A DNA stretch of 21,159 bases from Suillus spraguei (GCA_016800925.1 JABCPU010000927.1:1-21159); one strand, 5' to 3'. Counted from the first letter of the stretch, positions 1-10,770 are shown. Translations and numbers: made by a program. Notes: generated by a model not told the origin, from the sequence alone.

Positions 1-3000
1 TCTGTAGATCTCCTGCTCCGGGAGTGAAGAAAAGCGGTCGCCACGCCGTAATAAGTGTGTTCATTAGAGTCTGAACTTGCTAGCAACCCTATGGATTCGT
101 TGGTTAGTACATCATCTTTGGTGTGCGAGACGTCGAGCTCGGATGAAGGTTTAAATACTAACGTCTTGGCAACTTGAAACCGTTCATTGAACGGCGGGCG
201 GTAGCGGTGTATCCATATATACATCGACTCGAGAGGACATATTCCGGCGTCGGTCTACTAAATGTAGGCTTAAGTTGTAAACCTTCTTTTTGTTTTAGTA
301 GTGAACCGTTGGGGTCTCGTAAGCCTTCACAGTTGAATTCTCAATTGGACGGGCGAAAGTGTGGATACTTACCAGAATCAAGGGTACGGCGGCTTGGTCA
401 CCCGCGCGGAACGACAACTGGTAAGGATAACGAAGCATTAGTAGTGGGACGCAAGCCGTTACCTTAGTGGCAAGGTGATGGTGGGCCGTCCCAAGCATTG
501 GCTCCTCGGGGAACGAACTACAAGGGAAGGTGCTGTCAGCCAGCATCCGCTACGCCATAGTACCGCAAGTCCCACCTCCTTCATCTCATCCCCTCCACAC
601 TCATTTACACGGAGTCAGCAACGCTCTATCAGCCTTCTCTGGTACGATTCGGAATCCCACCCCATCTGTCACATCATTTACTTCCTTATCCCTACCTACT
701 GACTCCTGTACCTACCCGCATCAGCGGTTGAGTACGCGTTATCATTTTGCTACCTGCTAGTACAGAACACTGGTACCTTATATTTAAAAGTCATCTCATC
801 TTCGACAGGCGGCGCGTCTAAAACGGCCGGCGGGAACGGCGGACTGATGGGGTACGCCTCACATCAGGGCATTCACGCGCCTAGAGATGCGTCGGGGACA
901 CTGGGGGTCCCCACGACTAGATAGTATTGTCCTCCTCAGAGTATCACTCTCCATGGGACAGAAATTGGAATTCAAAAAAAAACTAATTGACCGCATCACC
1001 TGCCTCTACCCTAATACTTGTTCTTTCTGACCTCATCGTAATCCTTCCTCTTTATCGCGCGGTAAGTATGCCATGGCCCTCGACGATCTTCGAACTCCAT
1101 ATCTTCCAGAGTCCCTTACTGCGCGCGTTGCCTTCCGTAGCTTTTGTTTGATGGGCTTCTCAACTTTTTTATTACTTGATGATCCATGGAAATTCTGGAA
1201 TCATCATTGAGTGCACATTTGATCTACATGTCAACCTCAATTTTTGTGGAAATTTCGCTATTCATGTTTTTCGCCATATGTGGACTGTATATGTGTTGGT
1301 TCTCAATACTCACTTTTTTGGTACCTCTTATGATAGTGCACCCTTTTCAAGGGGGATTACTCCGTGACTCAGGCTGTCGCGAGAGGTGAGAGATATGTTC
1401 CTCTCTTCTCTATGGTCCATAGAGGCATTCTTAGTTTGCAGTTAGTTTACTTGGCGTTGCCTTCATCGTGCCCCCGCTTCTCGGTTGTCATACCTTAACG
1501 ACAGTACTCGCCACAATTGACCCCGGCACGAAGAGCAGTGGCTGTTTAGTGAGCACCATCACTTGTACGCCCCTCCGCTCAAATTTACCTTTCTATATTT
1601 GGTGTAATTGAAGCCATATACGCGTTGTGATTGACCTATGGTAAGACCACTTCACTGGGTTACAGACACCTCACTTCGTGCGGAAGCTCGCTCATCCGTT
1701 GCATCTAATGGCGTTCTATTCGTTGAAGTGCACCATTGTGGCGTCTTCGAGGTTCACAGATACATACCTACACTTTGCGTGCTACTAGTATGTAAGTCTA
1801 ACAAGATCATCAGTTGCCTTCAACAATATTCCTGTTGTATATCAACAAGGTGCGCATTTTGCTGTCGTGCTTGAACATATAATTTTCGGGGTTAGACTGT
1901 TCTTATTGAGTTTTCCGCAAGCCTCACGAAGTACGATCTAACTCAATTGTACAGGGAACCCGTAAAACAAACGCGTGTCACGCGTACACGAAAAATACCT
2001 ACTGTATGTAACTAGCGATGATTTAAGGTCTAAGCCACCATTTCGGCTCTTTCCGAGTCGACTCCAACATTAGTTATTGGCGACTTCAGCACTGTCATCG
2101 TTATGACTTGGCTCCACAATGAGTTGGCTGTCATCGTTTCTGGCACGTGGCTTATATGCAACCGGACTTTACCCAGTAGAGCGGGAACCTATCAAATGTG
2201 GCACCAGTGATAATCTGCGAAGAGATCTCGTCTCACCATCAACATCTACAGTCCAGTCAGCACTTAAGAATAGACCAAGGCCGCCGTTACCTCGATAATG
2301 TATAAAGGAAGTCGAGGACCCGTGTACACGTTCAAACTACTGTAAGTGAGTGTTGATTGTCAGAATCTGTCCACCATCTAACATTAATTAGCTGATAAGT
2401 TTAGCAGACCTTCACGAAAAATCCCTGTCACCTACCCGTGACTCACAGGCTAAACTTAAACTTACCATTAGTTCGGCCCGGAAGTTTGGCTTGAAAACTT
2501 TTTCAAATTCACGGTTCTCTTCACCATGATGATGTATTGACAAAACTTTGGGTCGGAGTCCCGAATACTTGCCGAGTCAATGTATCGACCAAAAAAGCGT
2601 TTGTGTGACAATTACTAGTAAGCGACCAACCCTGGTTAGCTCAGCTCTGAGGTTTCTATTAAACATCGACTTGGTTGAAATATTTTCTACAGGTCGCGTA
2701 TCTCGAGGCTGTTCTCCTATTATAATAATGCTCTCACTGGTCACGTTGAAGAGTGAGAATTTTCCTTGATGGTCAGCTGGTTTTTATTATTGTACCATCC
2801 ACTAAATTGCGTGGCTCTCAGTCAACACATGATGTATATAGGGTTTGGAGCAACGCTCGAGAGATCGATATCCACCTCGCACCCACGCGTCACTACAGCC
2901 CTATACCTTCAATTCCGCTCGTCACATCCAGTTGAACGTGGCTGTAAATGAATACGACAAATGCCTACATCGCCCTGTCCCAGAGTCCAACGGATGACGA

Positions 3001-3072
3001 AGTTCACTGGGGTGATATCGATGTAACATCTTCTGCCCCAACACGACGTCAGTTTTTTGGTCCCCAATCTAG
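1..3072. other. Left intergenic region, no gene recognised
   Basis: About 3 kb holding only short open frames (under 100 codons) on both strands. None resembles a family I know, and I could not chain any of them across plausible short introns the way every gene further right can be chained. A GC-rich stretch at about 810-920 contains a small imperfect hairpin (ggggac/gtcccc arms near 894-912). The last 120 nt, from an ATG at 2949, may be the N-terminus of the adjacent transporter in a different frame (see that gene). The stretch could hold promoter, old mobile-element debris or an unrecognised gene; I see no terminal repeats or transposase motifs. Confidence 0.5.
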
Positions 3073-4762
3073 ATGGTTGAGAGTTTGCACGTACGATGGC
3101 AAGGGATAATATCCCGCATAATCGCCTTTGTCGAGACGAACTTGGGGATGCTGTTGATCATAGTGGCGCAATTCTCTTTCGTATGTATGAACCTTGGCGT
3201 CAAGCAGCTGGACAACCTCGATGTGCCCATGCACACACTTGAAGTTTGTTCGCTGTATATATATTAAAAAATTGGCTTATAGTTTTGTAGCTCATCGCAG
3301 TCCGTATGGTTGGTATTTCGATATATCTCTCCTGGCAGATACAAATCTTGATCAAACCATTCGAATCTTATTAGGGCATCAACCTTGGCGTGCTGTGTAT
3401 TATATATGTACGTTGTTCAAATAGTGGGTGTGACCATCCTCATATTTTCTGACAGGGTTGCAATGAAGATTCCAGATCCTTTCCTTGGTCCAAAAGGCGT
3501 GAGGCTGTTGTTGGTTAACAGAGGCTTGTGCGGGTGGGTTCTGACTTGGAGAATATATACAGTCATTATAAGGCAGCTACTGAAATTCTTTTCAAGTTTC
3601 TTCGGCCTGTTCGGGATGTATTATTCCCTGCAGTACCTTTCATTAGCAGATGCGACGGTGTTGAGTTTTCTTGCGCCACTCTCAGCAGCAATAGGTGGAT
3701 ACGTTGTCTTGAAGGAGCCTTATTCGAAGCATGAAGCATTTGCGGCCAGTTCGTGCAATCACCCTATCTCGACATCCTTCTGACACCCATTCACGCTCAT
3801 CCCTTTAGTCGTGAGCTTGCTTGGTGTCATTCTAATTGCTCGGCCGCCTTTTTTGTTCGGTAATACTTCCAGCGTAAACTCGGATAGCAGTGATGCAGCT
3901 TCTAGAGCCACTGCGACAGACAGGATACGAGCCGTCTGGTAAGGTGTCATTCTCCTCGAAGTTTTCTGTTTCGACTTTTTCCTTCTCCAAAGTGTCGCTG
4001 TTTTTGGAATTGTCTTAGGTACTGGTGCCTGTACGTCGTCGATCCATTGTTGCCTATGAGAACTACTTTATAACCGGTGTGTTGCAGTGTTGTCAATGCG
4101 AGCGATAGGCAAACGCGCCCATCCAATGCATCTTATGATGTTTTTCTCTGTGTGGTGTACATTCGTTTCTTCTGCTGCGTGAGCTCCATTGTCTTCTCTT
4201 GTGGCTTGCACTCTGATTTGTGTGTAGAATGTACTTCATGAAGATCCCAATTGTTTACCCTCACAACTGGCAATGGGCTGCCATGCTGATTTTCATCGGA
4301 CTTTCGGGTTTTTTCGCGCAGGCAGGTTGCTGTCCTTGTCCTTGACTCTGCTTACTCAAAATCGTTTAAAGACTTTAACTACGATTGGCTATCAACGCGA
4401 GACTGCGGCACGCGGATCTATGGGTCAATATGTACAGCTCTTATTTGCTGGTGTTCTGGAATATGTATTCTTCGGCACAATTCCTTCGACGTTATCGCTC
4501 ATCGGATCTGCTATAATCATGACATCGGCTATATACGTTATTGTGCGTCGTCATTTCCTGTGATCTCTGGTTTGTAGATTTTCAACATTTCTGCTAGGTT
4601 TCAAAGAACGGCTCACAGAGGCCACCTGAGACGATTAGCCTCAGGGAGCCGGATTCCACCCTTGAGGAGGGCATATCGTATTCTGGATCATCAAGTACGA
4701 CGAGCTCAGGCAGGAGGATAGGACATGATGAAGAACTGAAGGAAAAGCCACCATCTGCGTGA
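3073..4762 (+). CDS. EamA/DMT-family membrane transporter (SLC35G1-like), apparent 1-nt frameshift
   Basis: Drug/metabolite transporter superfamily protein, expected about ten membrane segments in two EamA halves; substrate unknown. Exons: 3073-3243, 3291-3308, 3375-3407, 3456-3533, 3597-3748, 3809-3938, 3993-4030, 4088-4178, 4228-4321, 4372-4542, 4598-4762. Family landmarks across the joins are LIAVRM, IPDPFLGPKGVRLLLV, GLFGMYYSLQYLSLADATV, LIARPPFLFG, MRAIGKRAHPMH and YQRETAARGSMGQYVQ, followed by an acidic, Ser-rich tail, all in the family's order. The exons total 1140 nt; the frame closes only if one base is surplus in exon 3 (near 3380-3382, AA where ATC-ACC is expected), giving about 379 residues. 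Intron 9 (4322-4371) appears to be GC-AG. An in-frame stop (3070-3072) precedes ATG 3073. An upstream ATG at 2949 opens a family-like N-terminus in another frame, so the true start is uncertain. Family certain, exact splicing fairly sure. Confidence 0.85.
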
Positions 4763-5200
4763 AGTCTATCATTTAACAAACTACTGCCATAATTACAACT
4801 ACATAAGCCCTTGATGCCAAAATGATGACAATGACGATGTGTTAGGTTTATACGCTACAAAACACCATGTAAACGTGCTCACTGGCCGCGGGCCATCGAT
4901 AACAACTTATAGGGGTTGATAAATCGTCCAGGAGTATGCGTCACGTGATTCTTTAGTGACTTTGGCGACTTCGTTGATTGATCCCTTTGTGTGTTGCCTT
5001 GCCAGTATGTTCTTAAATCGAAGGTCTTCTATCCTAGTTGGAATTCTCAAGGTTGCGAACCCTCAGCACGCTCCGTAAATTCCCACCGTGCACAGACCCT
5101 CGAAGCTCAACGTTCAAGGACAAAGGTATATCTGAACTACTATCTGTCGACGTTGCCTCATTGCTGGCTTGTCATAGATTGCAATATATTGTACACATGC
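4763..5200. other. Intergenic region between transporter and Gfd2-like gene
   Basis: 438 nt between two genes on the same strand. It should contain the transporter 3' UTR and the promoter and leader of the Gfd2-like gene. No coding frame continues through it convincingly. An open frame enters the Gfd2-like start from upstream (4991 onward), but I see no family similarity before the ATG at 5201. Confidence 0.5.
4941..4948. promoter_or_regulatory. TCACGTGA palindrome (E-box/CACGTG-type site)
   Basis: A perfect 8-bp palindrome with a CACGTG core lies about 250 nt upstream of the Gfd2-like start codon. CACGTG cores bind bHLH factors in fungi (Cbf1/Pho4 type). One copy of a short motif can occur by chance, so function is only a suggestion. 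Confidence 0.25.
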
Positions 5201-7046
5201 ATGGAGCCGGAAACATATTACTATCAGATCGGCGGCTTCCAAGCTCATTCTGAAGAATGGTGAGAGCACCCCGCGTTGAATAATTGTGTCCACCCAATGG
5301 CTCTTCAGGTTTCAGATGTACGACGACAAACCGACGATAGACGCTATTATAAATTACGATGGTCCCGAACTTAGGCCTGGAGGTCCTGGCGCGCCTGTTG
5401 AACTGGTCTTAGGTACTAGATACTCTGAAAGTTTCATGTCGCACGTCAACTTATATTGAACACTACAGGAATTTTGCATAGCGGTGCCTCATACGTTCTC
5501 ATGACATCTCATCAAATGTGGACATTCAGCCGGAAGCACCGCTTACGACCTTCTCACAGGAGACCGTGGAAAGTGGACAAATTCGCCTCGCTGTCCCCGA
5601 TTTATTTTGCCACAAAGAGTGACCTTCAGGACAAGCTCAAGACCTACAAGGTGAAATCCCACAAGAACAAAAAGGATAAGTGGGACAACAGCCCTGCCAA
5701 CCGAGGTTTTTTTCAACTTGACGGGAGGGGCGCTCCAGGAAATCCACGGGCAGACTTTGAGAACCAAAGGTTTGATGAGTTATGCCACACATGTGATTGA
5801 TGACTGACCGCTTTAAAGAGTCTTGTATCGGCTGTTTACGAAAAGCGCCACTCCGGGAGCCCTTGGGCTAATCAATCCACCCTGGGCTGATGCCATCAGA
5901 GTGATCTCAATAGTCGTAAACACGTGGCACAAGGACAGACGTCGCGAACGTTTTGACAGTCCCAATATCATTGATGTCGGATGGACAGATGTGACGATGC
6001 CGGAGTACCTGGAATCTAAACGAGTAACAGAAACTGTACACATAAAGATGAAAGGACTCGCGCTGAAAAATGAGGAACAGAATGCGGTACCACTGTTTAC
6101 CTACATTCACGTGTCTATCTGACAATTTTTCTCAGCCTTTTGAGCATGGGACCACTAACCAAGAGGGAACGCTGGATACTCTTTACTCGGATATACGAAG
6201 GCTCTTCACACATGACGCCGCCAATGTTCCGCTTGTCGTCCTGGTTCACGATGAGGAGATGGTGCGCGGAGTGCTTGCACGCGCCGGAATTGACGTTGGG
6301 TCATTTACCTCCGTCTCTGCGCTGTTCCAGCGTGGCCAGCCTCAGGTAGCACATCTCTTCGCATCACCAGGGATTGGTCTAAATTACACATGCAGAAACT
6401 ATTGTACCGAAGGTCGTCCAGATCACCCTCCCCGCGACGATCGAGCACTGACGCGTCTAATTCCTCACGTCACTACGAACGACGCTGGAAATACGAACCC
6501 GACGATTACGCTAAACCATTTTCTGTAAAACAAGAGGGCCAATCATCATCATCGTCATCCGTACGCATCAAAGAAGACGGCAAGAAACCGGGATCGTCGC
6601 AACATGATGGTGCTATTCCCCTCCCCGCTGGATGCATCGTGAACGTGCAGAATATGGTCAGGACTTTGATGCGTGTTACTCAAACTGGCCCTAGCGTGCA
6701 GGCGACAGCGTTGCGCATGAACATACCAGCAAACCCACGTCTTCCTTGTGCAGGCAATGAATGCCAGTAGGTATCCAACTCGCATGACCGCCTTTCAACA
6801 GATTTCATACATGCACGATCTAGCTTACTCTTAAACATGTGGATTTCAATGATAGAAGGACGCGCAATTGACGAGCAGTTGACGGACCGCTTAGCGCACC
6901 CTGTCCAGCCCCCTTCGCCAACCATAGATCCAGTTGGGGTTGGTAGAGACGAAGACATCGACCCGAATGACTATATACCCTCGTCGATGAGAAATACCGG
7001 CGCAACGGCTGCACAAGAGGATGACTGGTCCGATGATGATTGGTAG
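5201..7046 (+). CDS. Gfd2/YDR514C-like protein, DEDDh nuclease fold
   Basis: Resembles the fungal Gfd2/YDR514C family; yeast Gfd2 is linked to the mRNA-export helicase Dbp5, but function in mushrooms is unknown. Exons: 5201-5259, 5309-5412, 5469-5769, 5819-6086, 6136-6345, 6396-6766, 6824-7046; total 1536 nt, 511 residues, every join in frame. The N-terminal part includes YDDKPTIDAIINYDGPELRP and a Lys-rich stretch near 125-135. GALGLINPPWADAIRVISI (about 168-186) opens the RNase H-like fold, VVLVHDE (about 278-284) looks like the second acidic motif, and CAGNEC (about 432-437) sits where the last motif is expected. An Arg/Ser-rich insert lies at about 318-375 and the C-terminus is acidic (DDWSDDDW). 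The first DxE-type motif reads IVVNTW, so the catalytic acids appear lost. The start at 5201 is the first ATG giving family-like sequence. The exon 3 reading between about 5500 and 5600 is less certain. Confidence 0.8.
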
Positions 7047-7693
7047 AAGTGATATTGGACATTCCCACTAAGTTTCTCGTTCTTCTTGCTTGTGTGGATG
7101 GTTGATCTTCATCGAGCATCCCATAATATGAAATGGACAACGGACCGCGATGTATAGCCTACCTGTTGTGACAATACGATGTAGAAGCGTCATAATCGAT
7201 TACAATGCGTTTGTGTAACGCACTCAGCTCCAGATATATCAATGTTGTTGTAGCCGGATTTGTTAAGTACTTCAGTGCAATCTCAAGCTACATCGGAACC
7301 CTCGGCTGTAGCAGGCTTCAGGCCTGCCGCATCATTGCTGGCAATTATTCGACCTGTAATGTTGAACTCTAATCCTGATAACCTCACAGGTTTCGGCTGA
7401 GCCCGGCATTTTCCGACGCATGAAGCATTGATCCTGTTTGGTATATCACTAGATCACACTCGACTGAGGACGCAGCATCGTATAAATATGAAGTCGAACT
7501 ATGTACATGGCATTAACAAGGTGGAGAGGAAAGGAATAGTCCAGGTAAATATTCGTGAGTGGCAAGTAAATGGCGTACAACATGTGTCAAAACCGGCCCA
7601 CATGAGATAAGACGGTATGCGAAACAAAACCTTCTACCAGGATTCAACATTCAATCTTGTCCTTGGACGATGTGCGTGACAGGGAGATCTCAG
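7047..7693. other. Convergent intergenic region
   Basis: 647 nt between the 3' ends of the plus-strand Gfd2-like gene and the minus-strand DUF3433-like copy 1, so it should hold two 3' UTRs. The right half, from about 7380, belongs to the tandem-duplicated unit. A small perfect hairpin (6-bp stem, 5-nt loop) lies at 7311-7327. No gene seen. Confidence 0.5.
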
Positions 7694-10600
7694 TCACCCC
7701 AGCCCCACGCCATATCCCCCTTTACCGCTCAGCAGTGCTATATTGTCAGAGGTATTAACAACGCCAAAATCTTCTTCTGCGACTATGGCGCCTGTTCTTT
7801 TATCAAGACGGAAGGTGAGGCCGGTGAGGTTATTTCTCATACGTGATACGTCATCATAGGGCAGAAGGAGATCGCCGAAACCAGAACGCGATGTGAGAGA
7901 TACGATGGCTGCGATCGAGCCAGGTGGACTGGTCAACCAAAGATTTCTGCGGGAGCGCTTGTGCAGGATGTGAATGATGATTGATATAATTCCGACGGAA
8001 ATGAATAACAGGGAAAGTAAGTATGCTGGTAGTGCTCTGAGAAGATGGATATTGTCAGAGGTGGGAAGATGATTATGGTGGGGGTAATACGTACTCAATG
8101 AACAATCTTGGGACATTTGATGTCAGCTGGGCAGAGATCGTCGTATTGTCTGGTAGGAAATAGATGGTTTGCGCAGCAAGGGAAAGATATTGTGTCTGGA
8201 TGCAAAAAAATAACGATCCCATTACTTGCTTGTTTCGAATGATATAATTCCCCTTACATAGATATCCTTTGTGGCATTGACGAATCCATAAGGATCATCG
8301 AATACGGATTCTGGACCGTCCGGTTGTTGCGAAGCGAAACTATATATAGCTCCTGGAATACCTGAGTTGATGGCGAGAGCCCTGGCAGCAATATATGAGT
8401 TGTTGCTCGCATCAAAAATGAGCCTGAAGATTGTTAAGGCAATTGGTGACAAAAAAAAACATTAGACTCACCCATTGTATACTTCGCCGTTCAAAGGGTC
8501 ACCAGTAACGTTATTGGCATCATCGAAGGGTTCCACAATTGTACAGTCTCCCATGGATCCATCATTGAGATCCATCGTAGTTGTGACTATAGAAATGGCG
8601 ATGCTCGGTTGGCAAAAAACGGCAGTCCCTAGTGCGTCTCCGTTATCAGATAAATGAAAATACCAGAAAATGACGGGCTGAAAGTTTTGATCCTGATTTG
8701 AGGTTGCGCATGTCGACGCTGCTGTCACAGAGAATTGGTCTGTACCATTGCTCGGGTTAAGACTAAGACTGCCGTTACAGCTAGACGAAAAGATGGCCGA
8801 TAGTACAAAGTCCGAGCTGGTGAGATTGGTGGTTGTGAAAGAAGTTGGTTTTATGCAGTTGACGTGCGTTTGAATAGCAGTGGTGTTTACGGCTAGGGTT
8901 CCATTCAAAATGGTGCCTGCAGGTGCCTGCAACAAACACATTTGAATGATTTTATGTGATCCTAAGGAAGCGGACCGCATACCGAGAATGGAGCAGCAGA
9001 CCATCCGCCATGAACGAATGGTGGATCCTGAAGATTATTATACACTTGGGAGTTTGACCTAGTTCAGTCTAGCGCTTGCTGTTAGATCAAGTGTCCTTAC
9101 CTGCAGCTTCTGCATACTGTTTAATGTCTCAGAAAAAAATACTAATTGATCTTGAAAGTCTTACCCCTGCAGAAGCGAGAAATGAAGTAAGTTGATTTAT
9201 AGTAGGCGAAAGCCCGATGCTGCGCATGCTTGTTACGGTGGCAGCTTTACATCGACGTGTTCACTATGAGCGGGTGGCAAGGAGGAACCAGCTTAATAAC
9301 ATTACCTTTTGTGTGGGGTACCTGTCGTATCTGAAATAGGGATCCGGCTAACGGTTGCATGAAGACAACAGAAAGAGCAGTGAGGGTTGATATATTGATT
9401 AACCAGTGCCGATGTTTGAGGGAATGATATAAGGTGGTTAGGCGGCTGGTAAATGATTAGCTTAGACCGTCGGTATGGCTGTGAGTGATTGATTCCTACT
9501 TGAGCGCGATCTATTTGTCGGATGGTCAGATATGGCATCAGCCCTTCGTTCATGACTTATGAAATGCTTACATAGTCTAGTAGAATACTGCGTGCTGCAG
9601 GTGCGTTGCCCTCGGATAGCGTGACATATGGCTAAGGTCCTTGCAATGAGTGTGGAGAACAAATGATGCAGACGGCCGTACAAACCTGGTACCATCTGAG
9701 CATCCAGTCCGCTACAGCCCAGAAATACGCGAGTGGAACCACCATCAAGGTTGGAACAAATGACTGTTGCGAGCTGATAAGAAAGATGTATTGATGATAA
9801 TATAGATAATAGTGGGCGTTACCGTTAGCATTGCAGCTGATATAAAGGTGAATACATTATTCTCAGGTACGGAGAAGCCTAGCAAATTTGTGTCATCGGG
9901 CACGGTGAGGAAGTGGTAGGCGCGCGTACCATTGTTTCTACTTGATAAGCGCAGAGCTATTTCAAGTGCAATACCCAGACATATCATGAGTAGAGCAATG
10001 CTTCCAACGATGTAGATGTTCAAAACAATAGGTTCCTGGATTACAATCGCGCTTGTCAAAAGAGCATTTTATAGCAAACAGTGAATACTGACATAGCGCT
10101 TGGGTCGGTGCACTTCTGTACCGGGTGTCGGGATGTTGTGAACAGAGTCTCGGAAACGTTGCGAACGTGGAGAAATAGTCTCCGATGTCACGGTTGGCGT
10201 CGGGGAGCCACTCATGTCGGGGTAGAAAGCAGGATTATGAAGCGCTACTATCTGTCAGTTAATATGCGCAGTCCGGCACAGCCCTCGACTCATGTGTCAT
10301 GGCTAACCTGGCTATATCACAGCTTCCTCAGGCGTACGATTGTGATTTGATATGTGGGTCAGGGCTGTTTGTATCGACTTTGGAGCACAGCTTCCAGGCT
10401 CAGTGAATACTTTGTGGCAGTGAGTAGAAAAACGACATATTTGTTCCTGGATCCTCTACACTAGTGGCGGCGGCCTGGACCGCCTGGCTCACACCCGAAA
10501 AGGAAGCATGAACTTAACCATCTTCCGATATCCTTATGAGCTTATTGAACTGCGATTCGCTGACCTCAATGTAGGCTCGATATGTCTGCTTTACAGAGTC

Positions 10601-10770
10601 ACAAAAGTTCGGTGATTAATAGGAAAACGACCACGCATCTTGGATTCCTCAGTACGTATGGGGAAGGAAGAGTGGCCAGTGGAGTGTGTTCGGCGACACG
10701 TTTCTGCACGATGGGCCGAGTACCAGAATCAGTGGCTCAGGTGAGTATCAAAAGCTGAGCGTCGTGATCT
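7380..10770. repeat. Tandem segmental duplication, unit 1
   Basis: About 3.39 kb that matches 10928-14390 in direct orientation, spanning the whole DUF3433-like gene plus about 0.3 kb 3' and 0.55 kb 5' flank. The left boundary is near a shared AACCTCAC (7380 and 10928); the right boundary is near a shared GATCT (10766 and 14386). Similarity is high in exons and in several introns and patchy, with indels, in the flanks. The boundaries are judged by eye. The two units are separated by about 157 nt of unrelated sequence. Confidence 0.9.
7694..10215 (-). CDS. DUF3433-like multi-pass membrane protein, copy 1
   Basis: Fungal membrane protein of unknown function; it resembles DUF3433-type proteins. 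Exons in transcript order: 10215-10093, 10035-9930, 9878-9823, 9763-9686, 9631-9572, 9510-9500, 9445-9306, 9244-9165, 9116-9101, 9044-8983, 8926-8472, 8423-8258, 8195-8095, 8036-7694. Total 1797 nt, 598 residues, all joins in frame. The layout is a Ser/Thr/Pro-rich N-terminus (1-45), membrane segments near 47-69, 96-117 and 159-183, then a long loop (about 190-484) with several N-glycosylation sequons (NGT, NTT, NLT, NVT). A fourth segment (about 485-507) is followed by a cytosolic tail with LWLTSPPGSIAAIVSLTSRS and RLDKRTGAIVAEE. Landmarks are ADWMLRWYQPYV, HWLINISTLTAL and MQPLAGSLFQIRQVP. Exons 6 (11 nt) and 9 (16 nt) are micro-exons. The tail ends 21 residues before that of copy 2 because of a local 4-nt difference. 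The acceptor of exon 11 could alternatively be 9 nt further in. Confidence 0.85.

Noticed and set aside
174..546. Overlapping open frames of 97 (plus) and 83 (minus) codons
   Set aside because: No recognisable motif, no splice continuation, and overlap on opposite strands; typical of chance frames.
894..912. GGGGAC...GTCCCC inverted repeat in the left region
   Set aside because: Only six base pairs with a short loop in GC-rich DNA; no associated gene or element.
4543..4597. Transporter stop codon at 4561-4563
   Set aside because: It lies in an intron with donor GTGCGT; splicing leads to a 55-codon acidic tail typical of the family, so the gene ends at 4762.
5760..5822. Apparent stop in the Gfd2-like gene after CHTCD
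   Set aside because: A normal 49-nt intron (5770-5818) removes it and joins ENQR to VLYRLFTKSATPG in frame; not a frameshift.
6765..6823. Apparent stop after CAGNECQ in the Gfd2-like gene
   Set aside because: The GTAGGT donor at 6767 and the TAG acceptor ending at 6823 form a 57-nt intron; the frame continues to WISMIEGRAIDEQ.
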